Origin: a virus
Length of the DNA stretch: 64,000 bases
IMG/VR virus record: IMGVR_UViG_3300037258_001214
Location: 1-64,000 of that record
Strand: one strand, 5' to 3'
Shown here: one piece after another, positions 61,735-64,000 of the stretch
Layout: each line of letters begins with the position of its first letter
Position numbering within the stretch: position 1 is the stretch's first letter
The notes under the pieces: generated by a model
Seen by the model: only the letters and a program-made list of their open reading frames with translations
The model's database searches: none
What the model was told of the DNA's origin: nothing
Position numbers and translations under genes: made by a program

Positions 61735-62364
61735 ATGTTCACCATCCCCTCGAACGCGAGCCCGGCATCCCCGGTGACCTACGAGTGGCTCCAGGACCTC
61801 ATGGAGTCCCAGGCGCAGGAAGCCGTCGCCATCGCCGCGATCGCGGGAGGCTTCCCGGGCCCAGGCGCCAGCGGCTACCTCGGCTGGTCGGCCCCGGTGT
61901 GGCACGCGACCTCCACCGCGGCGCTGACGTCCACCGACATCTACGTGATCGCCGTCTACGTGCCGGTGGCCGGGACCGCGACCTTCGTGGACGTGGACGC
62001 CACCACCGCGGGCACCGTCACCGTCGCCGACACCGGCCTTTACACCCTGGCCGGGACGAAGCTGGCATCCGCGGCGACCGCGCAGCTGACCACGAACTCC
62101 GCGGCGTGGGGCGCCGGGATCAACACGTGGCAGTACGTCACCCCGGTCGCCCTGGCCGCGGGCGTCTACTACGCGACGATCGAGACCACCAGCTCGGGTG
62201 CGCCGTCGCTGGCGGCCAGCCCGGCGAGCCCGGTGATCAACTTCAACCTGCCGTCCAACGTCTACAACTACGCGACGGACAGCACCGGCACCATCCCGTC
62301 CTCGATCACCCCGTCCGGCCTGACCGGCGTGGTGACCGCGCAGCCGTGGGTCGGCATCCGCTAA
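61735..62364 (+). CDS. Beta-sandwich virion protein
   Basis: 209 residues, TTAGGAGCAGCAAGCA leader with a good ribosome site. TYEWLQDLMESQAQEAVAIA is an N-terminal helix; the rest is Thr/Ala-rich beta sheet (STDIYVIAVYVPVAGTATFV, VDVDATTAGTVTVADTGLYT, GINTWQYVTPVALAAGVYYA) like carbohydrate-binding or fibre domains. Probably exposed on the capsid or tail. Confidence 0.7.
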   Translation: MFTIPSNASPASPVTYEWLQDLMESQAQEAVAIAAIAGGFPGPGASGYLGWSAPVWHATSTAALTSTDIYVIAVYVPVAGTATFVDVDATTAGTVTVADTGLYTLAGTKLASAATAQLTTNSAAWGAGINTWQYVTPVALAAGVYYATIETTSSGAPSLAASPASPVINFNLPSNVYNYATDSTGTIPSSITPSGLTGVVTAQPWVGIR

Positions 62365-62368
62365 GGCC

Positions 62369-62749
62369 ATGGGACGACGGGGACGGCTTGCCAGGACCGC
62401 GGCCATCGCCGCCGCGGTCCTCGGCGTGCCGTTCCTGGTCGCCTGGTACGAGCAGGTGCGCCGCTGGGGGGCGGTCCACACCGGCAGCCTCAACTCGCCC
62501 GGCACGCCGCCGAACTACGACTTCTTCAGCGGGTTCGGGTCGATCATCCTGCCTCCGCTGCTGAACGGGCTCGCCGTCGGGGCCGTGTTCTGGTGGCACC
62601 ACCAGTGCGGCGTAACCGGGTGCTACTGGTACGCGCGCCGCAAGACCGCAGCGGGAGAGCCGGCCTGCTGGCGGCACCACCCCGAGCACAGGCGGACGGC
62701 CGCTGACCTGCACGCGGCACACCATGAGGCACGAGGGGGACCGAGGTGA
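62369..62749 (+). CDS. Membrane protein
   Basis: 126 residues. Two hydrophobic stretches (TAAIAAAVLGVPFLVAWYEQ; IILPPLLNGLAVGAVFWW) separated by a polar loop, then a Cys/His-rich tail (HHQCGVTGCYWYARR, PACWRHHPEHRRTAAD). Overlaps the next gene by 4 bases. Part of three consecutive membrane-type genes. Confidence 0.65.
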   Translation: MGRRGRLARTAAIAAAVLGVPFLVAWYEQVRRWGAVHTGSLNSPGTPPNYDFFSGFGSIILPPLLNGLAVGAVFWWHHQCGVTGCYWYARRKTAAGEPACWRHHPEHRRTAADLHAAHHEARGGPR

Positions 62750-63084
62750 ATCCGGAGTGGGTGGCCGCGCTCGTCGCCCTGGTCGTCGCCGTCGCCGCCG
62801 GCCTCGGCTGGGCAGTGCGGTGGGCCTGGCGGGTCCTGCGGCGCGTCGTTCACTTCCTCGATGACTACTCGGGCCAGCCTGCCCGTGACGGCCTGGCCGC
62901 CCGCCCGGGCCTCATGGCCAGGCTCGGCGGCGTCGAGGAACTGCTGGCCAAGGTCGTGGCGGAGACGACGCCGAACGGGGGCGGGTCGATGCGGGATGAG
63001 GTGGCCCGGACCGCGCGGGACGTCGCCGACATCAAGTCCGAGCAGGCGAAGGTACGCGAGAAGCTCGAAAGGACGAGCCAGTGA
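62746..63084 (+). CDS. DUF2746-like membrane protein with coiled-coil tail
   Basis: 112 residues, GTG start. N-terminal transmembrane helix WVAALVALVVAVAAGLGWAV, then a charged segment with GVEELLAKVVAETTPNGGGS and a coiled coil DIKSEQAKVREKLERT. Resembles the DUF2746-type minor proteins of actinophages; possibly lysis-associated. Confidence 0.65.
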   Translation: MNPEWVAALVALVVAVAAGLGWAVRWAWRVLRRVVHFLDDYSGQPARDGLAARPGLMARLGGVEELLAKVVAETTPNGGGSMRDEVARTARDVADIKSEQAKVREKLERTSQ

Positions 63085-63407
63085 AAAGACCCACCCCGAT
63101 GCAGGTCACGGGCAGCTTTATCGCGCTCTCGCTGGTAGTGGGCGGCGGTAGCCTCTGGTCGGGCTATGTCGAGGCGCACTCGCAGGCCCGGTCGCAGGCT
63201 CACGCGGTGCTCGTCATCGAGCAGCGCGAGCAGGCCGCGCAAAAGGCAGCGGGCGTCGTGCTCGGTGACAAGCTGTGCTCGACGTTCGACACGCTCTCGG
63301 CGCTCAAGCCACCTGCGGGTAACCCGAAGGCGAACCCGAGCAGGGCGTACGAGCAAGAGCTGCATGCCGCGCTCGACCAGCTCGGCACCGACCTGGGCTG
63401 CAGGTAG
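63081..63407 (+). CDS. Membrane-anchored helical protein
   Basis: 108 residues, GTG start (GTGA coupling). MQVTGSFIALSLVVGGGSLW is a single N-terminal membrane anchor; EAHSQARSQAHAVLVIEQRE and later helices carry two Cys. Follows the DUF2746-like gene, as in many actinophages where such pairs sit near connector genes. Unknown function. Confidence 0.65.
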   Translation: MKRPTPMQVTGSFIALSLVVGGGSLWSGYVEAHSQARSQAHAVLVIEQREQAAQKAAGVVLGDKLCSTFDTLSALKPPAGNPKANPSRAYEQELHAALDQLGTDLGCR

Positions 63408-63413
63408 GCCACG

Positions 63414-63761
63414 GTGGGCGCGGAGACGGCCAATACCTCGGTGACGATCTACCGCGGCACCACGTCCAACCAGTTCGGCGACCAGGTCGACAGCAACGTC
63501 CCGTACATCACCGGCCTCCCCGCGACCCTGATCGAGACCGGCAAGAACACCCAGGATCCGAGCACCCCGACACCCCGGACGATCCGCGCGATCTACTGCA
63601 ACGTCCCCGAGTGGGCCGGGGTGCTCAACACTGACCGGATCATGGACGAGCGCACCGGGGATGTCTTCATCGTCATCAGCGTGACCAAGCCGCCGACGAT
63701 CATCGGGGCGCCGGTCGACACGGTCCTGCAACTGAAGCGGATCAGTGCGAACGCGGCCTAG
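63414..63761 (+). CDS. Head-completion/stopper-like protein
   Basis: 115 residues, GTG start. SVTIYRGTTSNQFGDQVDSN, VPYITGLPATLIETGKNTQD, VLNTDRIMDERTGDVFIVIS: the small beta-barrel pattern of phage head-tail stopper or head-closure proteins. Position after the connector supports this. Confidence 0.7.
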   Translation: MGAETANTSVTIYRGTTSNQFGDQVDSNVPYITGLPATLIETGKNTQDPSTPTPRTIRAIYCNVPEWAGVLNTDRIMDERTGDVFIVISVTKPPTIIGAPVDTVLQLKRISANAA

Positions 63762-63770
63762 GCTGCGGCC

Positions 63771-63932
63771 ATGAAGCGGGCATGCGCCGATGGCGACGAG
63801 CAGGACGCCTTCACCGGCTGGCGGCACGTGATGTCCTGGCAGCGCGGCGAGCTGCGGAAGATCAAGCGCCGGGCGGGCAAGCGGGAGCGGCGCGTGGCCA
63901 GGGCTGCTATCGAGCGGGGGCGTGGCGGGTGA
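63771..63932 (+). CDS. Small basic protein
   Basis: 53 residues from ATG 63771. DEQDAFTGWRHVMSWQRGEL, then a very basic stretch KIKRRAGKRERRVARAA. Typical short actinophage gene of unknown role; coupled to the next gene by a GTGA overlap. Confidence 0.55.
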   Translation: MKRACADGDEQDAFTGWRHVMSWQRGELRKIKRRAGKRERRVARAAIERGRGG

Positions 63933-64000
63933 CCACGCCCCAGCAGCCTCCGCCCTCAGCCGGTGACGAGCGGGAGGACACCGCGGCCGAGGCGGGTATC
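63929..64000 (+). CDS. Partial gene at the window edge
   Basis: Opens at GTG 63929 (GTGA coupling) and is still open at the window end: TTPQQPPPSAGDEREDTAAE. Only 24 codons are visible; no function can be assigned. A tail-assembly gene is expected here by position. Confidence 0.5.
   Translation, partial: MTTPQQPPPSAGDEREDTAAEAGI

Noticed and set aside
60963-62564. A continuous 533-codon frame
   Set aside because: Beyond 61722 it overlaps the well-formed gene 61735-62364 in another frame and turns into His/Arg/Gly-rich sequence typical of out-of-frame GC-rich DNA.
1-64000. CRISPR arrays, rRNA, tRNA, insertion sequences
   Set aside because: No regularly spaced repeats with unique spacers, no transposase with terminal repeats and no rRNA or tRNA signature was recognised by eye.

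Overview
High-GC (about 70%) actinobacterial DNA with short, overlapping genes (ATGA/GTGA/TGATG junctions), frequent GTG and TTG starts, a WhiB regulator, paired SAM-dependent methyltransferases of the actinomycete-specific type and DUF2637/FtsK transfer genes. I read it as most of an integrated temperate phage, or phage/conjugative-element hybrid, of a Streptomyces- or Streptosporangiales-like host. Tail genes and the right attachment site are not in the window, and no attachment site, tRNA gene or CRISPR array was recognised.

Layout. (1) 1-1.4 kb: a small XRE protein and a tyrosine integrase. (2) 1.2-28.9 kb: a long leftward early region of about 60 mostly tiny coupled genes. Recognisable members are RtcB RNA ligase, an ASCH protein, a J-like protein, a DUF2786 protein, a MazG-like protein, DUF2303, endonuclease VII, a putative replication initiator with palindromic repeats inside its gene, a C5 DNA methyltransferase, a TGT/DpdA-like protein, a Gp37/Gp68 (DUF5131) protein, an HNH nuclease, a DEDD exonuclease, a UvrD-like helicase and an ERF annealing protein. 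Two single rightward genes (2918-3349 and 9883-10089) are islands in it, each with an operator array in front and a strong terminator behind. (3) 29.0-30.1 kb: divergent XRE genes around a repeat-rich control region, the likely immunity switch. (4) 30.2-36.2 kb: a membrane protein, two methyltransferases, an XRE/TPR regulator and small genes. (5) 37.0-43.8 kb: a module typical of actinomycete integrative conjugative elements (GntR, WhiB, FtsK/TraB-like translocase, small membrane proteins, DUF2637). (6) 43.9-64 kb: phage late genes: amidase endolysin, holin-like protein, terminase, portal, scaffold, major capsid and head-completion genes, with cargo cassettes between terminase and portal and between portal and scaffold, the latter carrying a BCS1-like AAA ATPase and a DEDD-type nuclease.

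How it may work together (inference): the XRE switch at 29.4 kb silences the leftward early operon. ERF, helicase, exonuclease and endonuclease VII serve replication and recombination, the methyltransferase and TGT-like protein modify phage DNA, and the late region builds the head. The FtsK/DUF2637 block suggests a second mode of spread by double-stranded DNA transfer between mycelial cells.

Most notable signals: a family of about sixteen small hairpins with changing stems but a fixed G-NNR-C triloop pattern confined to gaps of the late region; seven copies of GCGGCAC just after the FtsK gene; palindromic repeats inside the putative initiator gene; operator arrays for two ribbon-helix-helix proteins; and several genes, including the portal, broken by single-base changes at short homopolymers, which may reflect assembly error, decay or recoding.
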